From Semisulcospira habei (Eukaryota > Mollusca > Gastropoda > Semisulcospiridae), in NCBI GenBank assembly GCA_036245525.1, contig BTPG01000006.1, forward strand, positions 97,314,553 to 97,378,552: a DNA stretch of 64,000 nt, written 5' to 3'. Positions within the stretch are counted from its first letter, which is position 1; each line of letters starts with the position of its first letter. Below are positions 42,505 to 53,768 of this stretch, in pieces. The translations under genes were made by a program, and so were the position numbers. Under the pieces are notes generated by a model, which was not told the DNA's origin, searched no databases, and saw only the letters and a program-made list of their open reading frames with translations.

Positions 42505-42736
42505 TTGATCGCTTGTATTTGAAATTTTTAAAGTGGCCCTAAACCGGTACCAAAGTGTGGGGGGTGGGTGGGGGGTGGAAGAACCGGAGTATCTGGAGAA
42601 AGAACCCCTGACGGTCCGCCCGAATTAACGGTGACACTTACCAGAGGAGAAAAGTCTGACGCCGGAACCCGGAATTGAACCTCTCACCTTTAGCATTGGT
42701 GGAAGGCGCCTTAACCACTGCGCCACGGACCGCCCC
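42505..42736 (-). mobile_element. inverted 5' half of a SINE
   Basis: The minus strand begins GGGGCGGTCCGTGGCGCAGT with A-box-like tggcgcagtggttaagg and B-box-like gaggttcaattccg. It ends around aatttcaaatacaagcgat, about halfway through the SINE. Its head touches the plus-oriented 3' half at 42737. This is read as one insertion with an inversion. Confidence 0.75.
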
Positions 42737-42882
42737 GTCTTGTACTGTGTTTGTCTTAAATGGCGTAAATATGTGTCTGTTACGTGAGTGTGCGTGTTGG
42801 GTTTCAGTTCGCGGCGCTTTGAGTCGATTTGCCCAAATATTGAGAAAAAGCGCCTATATAATAACGGTATTATTATTATCAT
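42737..42882 (+). mobile_element. 3' half of the same SINE
   Basis: Begins gtcttgtactgtgtttgtctt, matching the SINE from about 59355 onward. It ends gaaaaagcgcctatataataacggtattattattatc. About 60 nt of the middle of the SINE are missing between the inverted and direct halves. Confidence 0.75.
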
Positions 42883-42919
42883 CTTGTAGTTTGTCAGGAT
42901 TATGTCATTAACCCGTTAC

Positions 42920-43153
42920 CTGCTGTTCCTGGAGATTGGCGTTTTGCTGCTGCACCCACTGAGCCACATGGCCACTAGGGCCCCCATCAGGGCCCATTCC
43001 AGGGCCCATGTAGTTGGGGCCAGGACCTGGCCCATGACCGGAGATGGGGCCCATGCCTGGTTTGCCCATCATTCCAGGGTTGCCGGGATACTGGGAATAC
43101 ATAGGCATGCTGTTGGGGGGACGTCCATACTGACCAGACTTCAGAGGGTTCTT
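42920..43153 (-). CDS. BCL9: BCL9 coding exon 4
   Basis: 234 bp, phase 0 at both ends, residues 164-241. Acceptor gttttgtttcag before 43153; donor CAG|GTAACG after 42920. Encodes KNPLKSGQYGRPPNSMPM and a Gly/Pro/Met/Asn-rich stretch ending NANLQEQQ. It lies between HD1 and HD2. No domain of its own; assignment rests on splice sites, frame and composition. Confidence 0.85.
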
Positions 43154-43464
43154 CTGAAACAAAACAATGAAAAAATAAACATGCGATCTTACAAATGACA
43201 ACATTGCTGCTGTTATTGTCATTTGTAGGATCGCAGTCCAGATGAATAATGTCGTCCTTCTAGGGCCAGCACCATTCATGAAATATGAATCAGCCATTGT
43301 GATGATATAGCAGAGTGCAAGGGTGTTGCGATTTTCAGGATGTGATATGCAGCTTGATATTTCCGACTTCAAAATCTGAGATGTCTGTCAGGGATGTGTC
43401 GGCCTTAGTTCCTGGCATTAGACCTAACCTGGGAACACCAGGGTTAGAGCATATAAGTGGCTTG
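43154..43464. other. intron, no gene recognised
   Basis: Intron sequence up to the left target duplication of RTE-E (gagtactgggtat, 43465-43477). A short inverted repeat is visible near 43183-43235 (catgcgatcttacaaatgaca ... tcatttgtaggatcgcag). Confidence 0.5.
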
Positions 43465-43477
43465 AGTACTGGGTATC

Positions 43478-45759
43478 AGTGGCACAGAGAGCGCTGATGG
43501 GCTGGGAACCTCTTGGGCCAAGAATTATCACAGCAGCCTTTAGAAGCAAGAAAAAGATCAAGCTGAACGTCATCCAGTGTTATGCGCCCACTAATGACAG
43601 TGAATAGGAAGAGAAACAAGAGTTCTACGACCGACTCCAGAGTGCCGTGGATAAATGTGTGGAGCGAGACATCACCATCGTCATGGGCGATTTTAATGCC
43701 AAAATAGGGGAGGACAACACCGGATACGAAGAGTTGATGGGGAGACAGGGACTAGGGGAGATGAGTGAGAACGGAGAGAGCTTTGTAGACTTTTGTACTC
43801 TAAACAGACTTGTCATTGGAGGCAGCATCTTCCCACACAGAAGAATACACAAAGCAACTTGGGTCTCACCTGACCATACTACAGAGAACCAAATAGACCA
43901 TACCTGCATTAGCAAGAAATTTAGAAGATCCCTTCAAGATGTTCGAGTGAGGAGGGGAGCAGATGTCGCCTCAGACCACCATCTGCTCACCTTAAGAATA
44001 AAGCTCAAGTTAAAGAAAAGCTGCACAGAGACAACAAGAAGACAGCGCTATAATGTAAGCCTCCTGAGAGAGACTGGAGTGAGAGAAGAGTTCAAACTGG
44101 TGCTGTCAACCGGTTTCAAGCGCTACAGGAGCTAGTAAATGAAGAGGAGGCGGTCACTACAGAGCAGCAGTGGAAGACAGAGAGGCGCTGAACTCAACCT
44201 GCAAAGACACTGTAGGGTTCAGGAAACACCATCACAAGGACTGGCTGTTGGCACAGACCTTGAAGAAGATAGAAGTGAGGAAGCAGAAGAAAGCAGTTGT
44301 CAACAACAGTCGCACGAGAGCAGCCAAAGCAAGGGCACAGGAGGAATACTCGGAAGCCAACCACGAGGTGAAGAGGAGTATCAGGGCAGACAAGAGGGCC
44401 TACACAGACAGCCTGGCAGCAGAGGCAGAAAAGGCAGCAGGCAGCGGCAACATGAAACAGCTCTACGACATTACCAGAAGATTGTCGGGCAAGTATGGCC
44501 ATACAGAAAGACCAGTAAAAGACAAAGAAGGCAAGCCTATTGCAGACAGAGCAGACCAACTCGGCAGATGGGCCGAGTATTTTGAGGAGTTACTGAACAG
44601 ACCCAGCCCACCCGACCCCCCAGACATCCAGCCAGCAGAGACCGACCTACCCATTACCTGTGACAGACCCAGCCGGGAAGAGATCAGAAGAGCAGTGGCA
44701 TTTTTGAAGAACGGCAAAGCAGCAGGGCCAGATGGCATCCCAGCGGAGTCTCTGAAAGCAGACCTAGAGACAACAGTAGAGATGCTGTACCCACTGTTTG
44801 GAAAGATCTGGGAAGAGGAGGTGATGCCGGCTGACTGGAAGGAGGGGTACCTCTAATCAAGCTTCCCAAGAAAGGCGAACTCAGCAAGTGTTCCAACTAC
44901 AGAGGAATCACCTTGCTGTCAGTACCAGGAAAGGACTTCAACAGGATCATCCTGGAGAGAATGAAGAGCTCCGTTGACCCCCAGCTGAGAGACCAGCAAG
45001 GAGGATTCAGGATAAACCGATCATGTACAGACCAGATCGCCACTCTCCGCATCATCCTGGAACAGTCTCTGGAGTGGAGCTCCCCGCTGTACGTCAACTT
45101 TGTGGATTACGAGAAAGCATTTGACAGCATGGACCGAGAGACTCTGTGGAAACTCCTATGGACACTACGGTGTACCCACAAAGCTCGTCTGCCTGATCAA
45201 GAGCAGCTACGATGGCATGACATGTCGCATGATCCACGAAAGGCAGTTCACCAGGGAGCCCCAGGTCAGAACCAGTGTCAGGCAGGGGTGTCTCCGTTCC
45301 TCTTCCTACTGGCCATAGACTGGGTCATGAAGAGGACCACAGAGCACAGACGAAGTGGAATACAGTAGACACTGTGGACACAGCTTGACGACCTCGATTT
45401 TGCAGATGACTTGGCATTACTGTCCCACACTCATCAACAAATGCAGGACAAGACCACGAGGCTTGCCGACATCTCGTCCCAAGTGGGCCTCACCATCCAC
45501 AAACAGAAAACAAAGACAATGAGGCTGAACGCAACCAGGGAAGAACCAGTCTTGCTTGCTGGTACCCCGTTGGAGGAGGTGGAATCCTTCACCTATCTCG
45601 GGAGCATCATAGACAAAAAAGGCGGCACTGATGCAGATGTCAGAGCACGAATCGGTAACGCCAGAGCAGCCTTTCTCCAGTTAAAAAAAAGTGTGGAGTT
45701 CCGGAGAGCTGTCACAACAAACCAAAGTCCGGATTTTCAACTCCAACGTAAAAGCAGTT
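43478..45759 (+). pseudogene. RTE-E, 5' truncated, first part
   Basis: Begins within the endonuclease (cagtggcacagagagcgctg) after the TSD gagtactgggtat. It encodes VMGDFNAKIGEDNTGYEEL, ASDHHLLTLRIKLKL, GPDGIPAESLKADLE, VNFVDYEKAFDS and LDFADDLALLSH in fragments: several frame breaks and stops separate 43647-44135, 44170-44856, 44913-45368 and 45411-45812. It is cut by RTE-C at 45759 and resumes at 49078. It is more eroded than RTE-C, in agreement with being the older host of that insertion. Confidence 0.9.
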
Positions 45760-48700
45760 TCCTCGCGCTGGGACCATACGGCGTTGAGGCGCGTCCCCTG
45801 GGTGGTGGATAGGGGGTCCCTCGTGAGAGGGGTGCACTGAATGAAATAAGATGCCGTGAACCAACATGGTCTAAGGGAAGGTGACCCCGACAGAAAACCC
45901 CTGGTCCTCCTAGTAAGGGGGTTGGGGGTGGGGGTAGCTTCCCCACCCTGCAAAAAAGGAAATAGCTACAAAAACGCCGACGAAAAGACTAACAGTAATT
46001 CCTTTCCTGGAGGAGGAAGGTTCTTCTACTAGAAGACTTATGACGTCCTGTGGTGAAAGCCGGAAGTCTTCGGAAGCCACAGGACCGAGCCGCCTCTCTC
46101 TATCCAGGGATACAACCATGGGCACATGGACCGTCAAGACCATGTACCAGAGCGGCAAGGCCGCCCAGATAGCAGCGGAAATGCAAAAGTACAACCTTTC
46201 CCTGCTAGGCATCAGTGAAGCCAGATGGACGCAGTCTGGCCAGAAAAGGCTGTTAAGTGGGGAGATGATTCTGTATTCAGGTCATGAAGAGGAGAATGCC
46301 CCCCATACAGAAGGAGTAGCACTCATGCTGTCACCAGTGGCACAGAGAGCGCTGATGGGCTGGGAACCTCTTGGGCCAAGAATTATCACAGCAGCCTTTA
46401 GAACCAAGAAAAAGCTCAAGCTGAACGTCATCCAGTGTTATGCGCCCACCAATGACAGTGACGAGGAAGAGAAACAAGAGTTTTACGACCGACTCCAGAG
46501 TGCCGTGGACAAATGTGCGGAGCGAGACATCACCATCGTCGTGGGCGATTTTAATGCCAAAATAGGGGAGGACAACACCGGATATGAAGAGGTGATGGGG
46601 AGACAGGGACTAGGCTCGGAGATGAGTGAGAACGGGGAGAGGTTTGTAGACTTTTGTGCTCTAAACCGACTTGTCATTGGAGGCAGCATCTTCCCACACA
46701 GAAGAATACACAAAGCAACTTGGGTCTCACCTGACCATACAACAGAGAACCAAATAGACCATATCTGCATTAGCAAGAAATTTAGAAGATCCCTTCAAGA
46801 TGTTCGAGTGAGGAGGGGAGCAGATGTCGCCTCCGACCACCATCTGCTTACCTTAAGAATGAAGCTCAAGCTAAAGAAAAGCCGCACAGAGACAACAAGA
46901 AGACAGCGTTATAATGTAGGCCTCCTGAGAGAAAGTGGAGTTAGAGAAGAGTTCAAACTGGTGCTGTCCAACCGGTTTCAAGCGCTACAGGAGCTAGTAA
47001 ATGAAGAGGAGGCGGTCACCACAGAGCAGCAGTGGAAGGCAGTTAGAGAGGCGCTGAACTCAACCTGCAAAGACACTGTAGGGTTCAGGAAACACCACCA
47101 CAAGGACTGGCTGTCGGCACAGACCTTGAAGAAGATAGAAGCGAGGAAGCAGAAGAAAGCAGCTGTCAACAACAGTCGCACGAGAGCAGCCAAAGTAAGG
47201 GCACAGGGGGAATACTCGGAAGCCAACCGCGAGGTGAAGAGGAGTATCAGGGCAGACAAGAGGGCCTACACAGACAGCCTGGCAGCAGAGGCAGAAAAGG
47301 CAGCAGGCAGCGGCAACATGAAACAGCTCTACGACATTACCAGAAGATTGTCGGGTAAGTATGGCCATACAGAAAGACCAGTAAAAGACAAAGAAGGCAA
47401 GCCTATTGCAGACAGAGCAGACCAACTCGACAAGATGGGCCGAGTATTTTGAAGAGTTACTGAACAGACCTAGCCCACCCGACCCCCCCCCGACATCCAG
47501 CCGGCAGAGACCGACCTACCCATCAGCTGTGACAGACCCAGCCAGGAAGAGATCAGAAAAGCAGTGGCATTTTTGAAGAATGGCAAAGCAGCAGGGCCAG
47601 ATGGCATCCCAGCGGAGTCTCTGAAAGCAGACCTAGAGACAACAGTTGAGATGCTGTACCCACTGTTTGGAAAGATCTGGGAAGAGGAGGTGATGCCAGC
47701 TGACTGGAAGGAGGGGTACCTAATCAAGCTTCCCAAGAAAGGCGACCTCAGCAAGTGTTCCAACTACAGAGGAATCACCTTGCTGTCAGTACCAGGAAAG
47801 GTCTTCAACAGGATCATCCTAGAGAGAATGAAGAGCTCCGTTGACCCCCAGCTGAGAGACCAGCAAGCAGGATTCAGGAAGAACCGATCATGTACAGACC
47901 AGATCGCCACTCTCCGCATCATCGTGGAACAGTCTCTGGAGTGGAGCTCCCCGTTGTACGTCAACTTTGTGGATTATGAGAAAGCATTTGACAGCGTGGA
48001 CCGAGAGACTCTGTGGAGACTCCTACGACACTACGGTGTACCAACAAAGCTCGTCCGCCTGATCAAGAGCAGCTATGATGGCATGACATGTCGCGTGATC
48101 CACGAAGGGCAGTTCACCAGAGAGCTCCAGGTCAGAACTGGTGTCAGGCAGGGGTGTCTGCTGTCTCCGTTCCTCTTCCTACTGGCCATAGACTGGGTCA
48201 TGAAGATGACCACAGAGCACAGACGAAGTGGAATACAGTGGACACTGTGGACACAGCTTGACGACCTCGATTTTGCAGACGACTTGGCATTACTGTCCCA
48301 CACTCATCAACAAATGCAGGACAAGACCACGAGGCTTGCTGACATCTCGTCCCAAGTGGGCCTCACCATTCACAAACAGAAAACATAGACAATGAGGCTG
48401 AACGCAACCAGGGAAGAACCAGTCTTGCTTGCTGGCACCCCGTTGGAGGAGGTGGAGTCCTTCACCTATCTCGGGAGCATCATAGACAAAAAAGGCGGCA
48501 CTGATGCAGATGTCAGAGCACGAATCGGTAAAGCCAGAGCAGCCTTTCTCCAGTTGAAAAAAGTGTGGAGTTCCAGAGAGCTGTCACAACACACCAAAGT
48601 CCGGATTTTCAACTCCAATGTAAAAGCAGTTCTCCTATATGGAGCAGAGACTTGGAGATTGACAAAAACCACAGTCAACAGAGTACAGACCTTCATGAAC

Positions 48701-49065
48701 AGTTGCCTTAGAAGAATTTTGAAAATCCACTGGCCACAGAAGATCAGCAACGTCAGACTCTGGGAGAGAACAGAGCAGATAACAGCAGAGAATGAAATCG
48801 GGCGAAGAAGATGGGGATGGATCGGTCACAGTCTGAGAAAGCCAGCTTCCAGTATCACTAGGCAGGCATTGTCATGGAACCCCCAGGGAAAGAGGAAAAG
48901 AGGTAGGCCGAGAAACTCCTGGCGTCGAGACCTCCAAGCAGACATCAAGAGACTGGGAACCACCTGGAGTAGAATCGAAGGAGAAGCACAGGACAGGAGT
49001 TGCTGGAGGTCTCTCGTCGACGGCCTATACCCGGGTAGGGGTGACAGGCGTAAGTAAGTAAGTAA
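45760..49065 (+). mobile_element. RTE-C, full length, nested in RTE-E
   Basis: 3306 bp between TSDs gtaaaagcagtt (45748-45759 and 49066-49077), with 5' end CCTCGCGCTGGGACC and 3' (TAAG)n tail. The flanking bases rejoin RTE-E exactly. Confidence 0.93.
46040..49057 (+). pseudogene. RTE-C endonuclease-reverse transcriptase, three lesions
   Basis: Spans about 1005 codons in total. The first frame (46040-47452) runs from MTSCGESRKSS through GDFNAKIGEDNTGYE and SDHHLLTLRMK into the linker and shows that endonuclease and RT form one ORF in this family. One extra base near 47433 (actcgacaaga) and an expanded C-run near 47485 shift frame. The RT then reads 47564-48388, with GPDGIPAESL, VDYEKAFDS, GVRQGCLLSPF and FADDLALL. 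A lysine codon becomes TAG at 48386-48388, and the remainder (48392-49057) is open to the normal end. Confidence 0.9.
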
Positions 49066-49077
49066 GTAAAAGCAGTT

Positions 49078-49507
49078 CTCCTATATGGAGCAGAGACTTG
49101 GAGATTTACAAAAACCACTGTCAACAGAGTACAGATCTTCATAAACAGTTGCCTTAGAAGAATTTTGAAAATCCACTGGCCACAGAAGATCAGCAATGTC
49201 AGACTCTGGGAGAGAACAGAGCAGATAACAGCAGAGAATGAAATTGGGCGAAGAAGATTGGGATGGATTGGTCACAGTCTGAGAAAGCCAGCTTCCAGTA
49301 TCACTAGGCAGGCATTGTCATGGAACCCCCAGGGAAAGAGGAAAAGAGGTAGACCAAGAAACTCCTGGCGTCGAGACCTCCAAGCAGACATCAAGAGACT
49401 GGGAACCACCTGGAGTAAAATCGAAGGAGAAGCACAGGACAGGAGTCGCTGGAGGTCTCTCGTCGACGGCCTATAACCGGGTAGGGGTGACAGGCGTAAG
49501 TAAGTAA
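49078..49507 (+). pseudogene. RTE-E 3' part
   Basis: Resumes with ctcctatatggagcagagac and encodes KIHWPQKISNVRLWERTEQI, RPRNSWRRDLQADIKRL and CRSLVDGL-type sequence up to the (TAAG)n tail. The right TSD gagtactgggtat is at 49508-49520. It is not a separate truncated copy, because its first bases continue RTE-E at 45759 across the RTE-C insertion. Confidence 0.9.
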
Positions 49508-49599
49508 GAGTACTGGGTATGCCTGGTTTGATTTGGAAGTATGCCTTCTCTTACCAAGTCTGACGAGCATCATCTGCCCAATTATCAAAATGTGAGAAG

Positions 49600-50812
49600 C
49601 ACGTTGTTCTTATTTAAAAATAGGAACAACTTTGAAATGAGGCTCACCGGAGTGCGTTCCGGAGCATGCACATGACATTCTGGGCGTGCGGGGCGAAAAT
49701 TCTGGCAAAGAAGTAACAAGATGAAAATGATGTCATGTCTAGCTATGCAAACCTTGCTGGAGAACGTACTTTTGGCACCAAGTGCCGCGCGTGCATGCAT
49801 GTGTGTGTGTGTGACAGCAACTAGAGCTCACATCTAAGGACGCAAAAGCTTGAAATTGTATGATATTGTCCCTAAAAGAATAACCTTGAGGCAGTTTTTT
49901 AAAAAAATTTATTTTAAGATGCACATTGCCGAGAAAATGGACTTTTCACAAAAACCGGTTGATCCACACCAGAGTCCGTAATTTTTCTTATTTTTGCTAG
50001 ATATTTTGCATATCCTTAGATTAAAGGAAAACACTGAATGAGTTCGTTAACCAGGATTGTACCTCTTCAACGTTTCGTGCAATAATTAAATATTTTGAAA
50101 CTGTACGGGCCTGTGGAGGCGCTACAGAAGACCACAGATTTCATTTTGAGAGCCAAACTCCAAGTGTGATGGAGTTCAAGAAGAAAAAGAAGAAGCTTAA
50201 ATATTTTTGGAAAAAAAGAAAGTTTTACGTTTTTGGAATTAATTTCACTAAATATTTGGGATTAATCTTAAAACAATTGAATTTTTTTTTAATGAAAAAA
50301 GAAATTTTCTCATTAACAATTTCATGATTTTTCATAAACAGTATTTATGTAAGTCTACAGTTTGTCTCGGCTGTCAGGTACGATTAGGTCAATTGTGACC
50401 TGTAACCCCTAGGTGTAAAATCAGCTAATGTTAGGTACCACTTTTACGGAGTTATTTTTAAAACAGCTAACATAACTTTTCACTTTTCTTTTACGAAAAA
50501 AACTGTCTTCTCATTAATACCCGCATGATTTTTCATAAACAGTGTTTGCATAAGCCTGCTGTTTGTCCCAGCTCTCGGGTCGGATTAGGTCAAGTTGTGA
50601 CCTGTAAGACCTAGGTGTGAAAATCAGCTAGAAAATTGCAAAGTTTGATCCTCTAATACGCAAAATGTTAGTACTGCGATGAGTGATGTATAACAAGTCG
50701 TCAATAAGAACATGGTGTCATGGGACTAATGATGAAATAACGTGAAGCTTGAAGTGACGTCATTTCGCTGCTCATGCTATCATTCTTCTTCAAAATAACT
50801 ATGGCTACGCCA
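49600..50812 (-). repeat. unclassified dispersed repeat, copy 2 (inverted relative to copy 1)
   Basis: The reverse complement starts ctggcgtagccatagttatt and proceeds through tgaagaagaatgatagc, ttagtcccatgacacca, the two internal subrepeats and the partly conserved frame FSSKVCIARHDIIFILLLLC. Same family as 40821-41850, in opposite orientation about 7.8 kb away. Confidence 0.7.
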
Positions 50813-50884
50813 GCCCACAGGCACAGATCTTACAAATGGCGGGAAGCGCTGAGTGTCCATCTTTATTTCTGTGTGCCAGTGTGT

Positions 50885-51575
50885 TTGGATACAATACAAT
50901 ACAATAATACTTTATTAATCCCTCATGGGGAAATTCGCTGTCTGCCCATACAACACATGGCATCATCATTCACTCAGTGAAATAAGTACTGAATAACCCA
51001 TAACTCTCAATTAAAGAGATGAACTGTAACTGATGTACTGTTAACTTTGTAACACTTTTGGCATCAGAAACACTTATGGTGGATTCCCCCTGTGCCGGCT
51101 TCTAGTGTCAGCAATGTTGCAATGAACTACTGAAAGGGCTAGAACTAAAGAACTAAAGAATGGTGACAGACACTATCTAGGGATATTACTGTTGAAGAGG
51201 GTAACAGCCTGAGGGACAAACGAGTTGGCATAACATGATGTACTACTTTTGGGTACTCGAAGTCTGCCACTTCGGTCGATACGTCTGCTGTCAAATTCAT
51301 ATCTAAGTGGATGTGTTTTGTCACCAAGAATGTCAGCCAGTTTGTTCGTAATCCATCTGTTGTACAGTGCGTCCAAAGTATCCTGGGCCCTACCAATCAC
51401 CCCGCTCCCTTTCCAGATTACTTTGTTAAGACGATCTTGATCTCTTTTACATAAATTTCTACCCCAGCACGTCAGTCCAAAGGTTAAAACGCTAACAAGA
51501 CTGGAGCAGTAAAACATCTGTAAAAGCTGAGAGTTTACATTAAATGATCTGAGCTTTCGCAAACAGTAAATACTG
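50885..51575 (-). mobile_element. CR1/Rex-like LINE, 3' part
   Basis: The minus strand encodes LRKLRSFNVNSQLLQMFYCS, LTFGLTCWGRNLCKRDQDRL and THPLRYEFDSRRIDRSGRLR, ending SFVPQAVTLFNSN. This is the thumb and C-terminal tail of a CR1/Rex-group RT. The 3' UTR ends aatttccccatgagggatta then ataaagtatt and an (ATTGT)n tail. It is split by an L2-like insertion and continues at 52401. 5' truncated. Confidence 0.85.
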
Positions 51576-51581
51576 GTATGC

Positions 51582-52394
51582 TGACTCGGTCAAGAACCTC
51601 GGCGTTATCCTCGGTCAAGAACCTCGGCGTTATCCTCGATTCCTATTTTTCCATGACCAGCTTCGTCTCCGCCACGGCCCAGGCATGTTATTTCCACCTC
51701 CGCCGCATCAGTCAGATCAGAAAATACCTCACTACCGAAGCTGCCACCAAACTCGCTGTCTTTCTCATCTTATCTCGCATCGACTACTGCAACTCTCTCC
51801 TTTCCGGCCTCCCTCATTCCACCACTCTCACTCTCCAGCGCGTCCAGAACAATGCTGCCCGCCTCGTCCTCAGAAAAAAAAAATCCGACCACATCACTCC
51901 CCTGCTCAAGCTCCATCACTGGCTCCCCATCCCCCAACGCATCCAATACAAGATTCTGTCTCTCTGCTACAAATCCCTGAACAACTACGCTCCTACCTAT
52001 CTCTCCAACTTACTTCACCCCTACACTCCTTCCCGCTCCCTCCGCTCCGCCTCCGACCCTCTCCGCCTCCTCATCCCCGCACCAAACTCAGCACTTTCGG
52101 CCCCCACTCCTTCTCCGTCTACGGTCCATCCACCTGGAACACCCTCCCACTCTCTCTCCGTCAGAAACACTCCCTCTCCTCCTTCCAGTCCGCCCTCAAA
52201 ACTCACCTCTTTCAACAGTTCTAGCACTATATCACTACACTCCCCACCCCAAGCTGACCGTCGTAATGTATTTTCACTATTTGTGTTACGTGAGTCATTG
52301 TCTAAAGCGTGCGCATGCGTGTGCGAGTGCGCGCTTAGAGTTATAATTATTATAAGATAAGCGCATTATAAATACTGTAATTATTATTATTATT
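51582..52394 (+). mobile_element. L2-like LINE, 5' truncated, plus strand
   Basis: Encodes VKNLGVILDSYFSM, SRIDYCNSLLSGLP, LVLRKKKSDHITPLLKL, HWLPIPQRIQYKILSLCYKS and, after a frameshift near 52075, STFGPHSFSVYGPSTWNTLP and FQSALKTHLF. The 3' end is gataagcgcattataaatac then (ATT)n. Target duplications are gtatgc (51576-51581 and 52395-52400). A 27-bp direct duplication (tcaagaacctcggcgttatcc) sits at the 5' end. Confidence 0.85.
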
Positions 52395-52400
52395 GTATGC

Positions 52401-52550
52401 ATTTTTTTCACAATAGCATCTGTGTTTTGTTTCCAGTTGAGCGCGTTGTTAAAAAGAACACCTAAATACTTGTAGGACTCTACACGATCAACTTTTGTTC
52501 CCTTGATGACAACAGATCAGAGGATGGGTATGGGTAGAAGGAGATGGATA
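52401..52550 (-). mobile_element. CR1/Rex-like LINE, continuation
   Basis: The minus strand encodes KGTKVDRVESYKYLGVLFNN then ALNWKQNTDAIVKKMHT, the RT thumb segment directly upstream of LRKLRSFNV in 50885-51575. Removing the L2-like insertion and one gtatgc restores one reading frame. Confidence 0.85.
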
Positions 52551-52752
52551 AGCTTGAAAATAGGAATAACTTTGGGCTTTTTTACCACGCGCATGCCATT
52601 TTCCTAGGATTCCTTTTGTCACTAGTAATAGAACACAGTGGGCAGCTACTTGAGAAAGCACAGGAGTTTTGTGTAAGTATCTACAGAGATTTGAAGGAAA
52701 TTCGAACCCTATTGTCTAAGCACTATTTCTTCCCTAACTAAGCATATTGTGG

Positions 52753-52821
52753 TTAAACCCCTTGTGCATGCATGCATCAAAACTGTTCACAGTTTGGTGC
52801 CATGCATGCACAAGGAATTAA
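52753..52821. repeat. palindromic MITE, TTAAACCCCTTGTGCATGC arms
   Basis: Left arm ttaaaccccttgtgcatgca, right arm tgcatgcacaaggaattaa, inner aaaactgt/acagtttg. 69 bp, with TTAA at both ends. Confidence 0.75.
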
Positions 52822-53096
52822 TGGCCAGTGAAAAGTTCAGTTGCTGGGTTTTTTTTTCTTTCTTTTTTGACACACACAAAAGTTACACACATTTTAAAAG
52901 CTGTGAATGATCTGTGAACGATGTTCTGGAATGAAATAACAAGAAAAGAAACATGCTTCTGAAGAACAAACACAATACTGTGTAATGTTTGGTCTTCGAA
53001 GCATGATTTTTGCTTTGTTGGTTATTTTTTTTTTATTTTACATGTCTTGACAGTCACCTTTTTGGTCTGGATTATATGTTCTGGAATGTGTTTTAC

Positions 53097-53371
53097 CTGC
53101 AAGTACTGTTTCGTTGAGGGCTGCTCCATATGAAATGAGATCATACTCTTGTACTGGCCCATCTTAACGGCCTCTGCTGCTTTGTTGGCCATCTGGGTGG
53201 AGAAGACGAAAATGCGGGACTGCTGTTGGATAAATCCAGGCATGGACTCAGAGAGGGCCCCACCAGGGCCGGACTGCTGTCCTGGACCTAACATCCCTGC
53301 ATTAGCTCCAGCTGGAGATTTTTTCATGTCGCTGCCAACCGACATTGGCCCACCATTCTCTTCCTTAATGC
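53097..53371 (-). CDS. BCL9: BCL9 coding exon 3 (HD1, Pygopus binding)
   Basis: 275 bp, residues 72-163. Acceptor tgtggcgcag before 53371 completes a split glycine codon; donor TTGCAG|GTAAAA after 53097, phase 0. HD1 occupies residues about 124-163: RIFVFSTQMANKAAEAVKMG then QYKSMISFHMEQ. In BCL9/legless proteins this segment binds the PHD finger of Pygopus. The match is strong and unmistakable. Upstream is a Gly/Ser/Pro-rich linker beginning GIKEENGGPMSVGSDMKKS. This exon and exon 5 are what identify the gene. Confidence 0.95.
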
Positions 53372-53412
53372 CTGCGCCACATAATGAACACGACCATCAG
53401 ATCAGCAAGAAA

Positions 53413-53653
53413 CAGGGCTTGTAATGGTCTGGAGTTAAAAAAGAGGAAATTTGACTGGGGTCCAGGTGCCACCTAGGCGCTGGTAGAGGGTGCAGGGGAA
53501 TTTACCCCCCCCCCCCTCCCCCCCCAAAAAAAAATAAATAAATAATAAATAAATAAAAAAAAATAAATAAATAAATAAAATAATAATAAAATAATAATTT
53601 TTTTAAAAATTAATAGCGGAAATTCGCGCAACCGTGGAAAATTTCAAGCCCTG
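53413..53653. mobile_element. degenerate non-autonomous DNA element with CAGGGCTTG ends
   Basis: Begins cagggcttg and ends caagccctg; flanks aagaaa on both sides could be a target duplication. The core contains ggggtccaggtgccacctag, which recalls the GC-rich block of the element at 7363-7649, followed by C-rich and AAAT-rich simple sequence. CAGGG-type ends suggest a hAT-like origin, but this is weak. It lies 42 bp outside BCL9 exon 3. Confidence 0.6.
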
Positions 53654-53685
53654 AAGAAAAGAAGACTGCAGAAATAATAGATTTG

Positions 53686-53768
53686 TAACCTTTGGCTGTT
53701 GGTATCAGTTTTTACACGGTGATCAGAATCATCAAGACAAAAACTGATACTGACAGCCAAAGGGTTAA
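53686..53768. repeat. palindromic MITE, CCTTTGGCTGTTGG arms
   Basis: Arms taacctttggctgttgg and tgacagccaaagggttaa; inner atcagttttta / aaaactgat. Same outer arms as the 1-2 kb array, with a different core. Confidence 0.75.

Noticed and set aside
45761..45920. HDV-like ribozyme at the 5' end of the RTE elements
   Set aside because: All full-length copies start at the same base and GC-rich pairings exist (CGCGC/GCGCG, GGGA/UCCC), but I could not draw the P1-P2-P3-P4 order convincingly.
49069..49507. An independent 5'-truncated RTE copy in tandem behind RTE-C
   Set aside because: Its first bases continue RTE-E exactly across the RTE-C insertion and TSD, so it is the 3' part of RTE-E.
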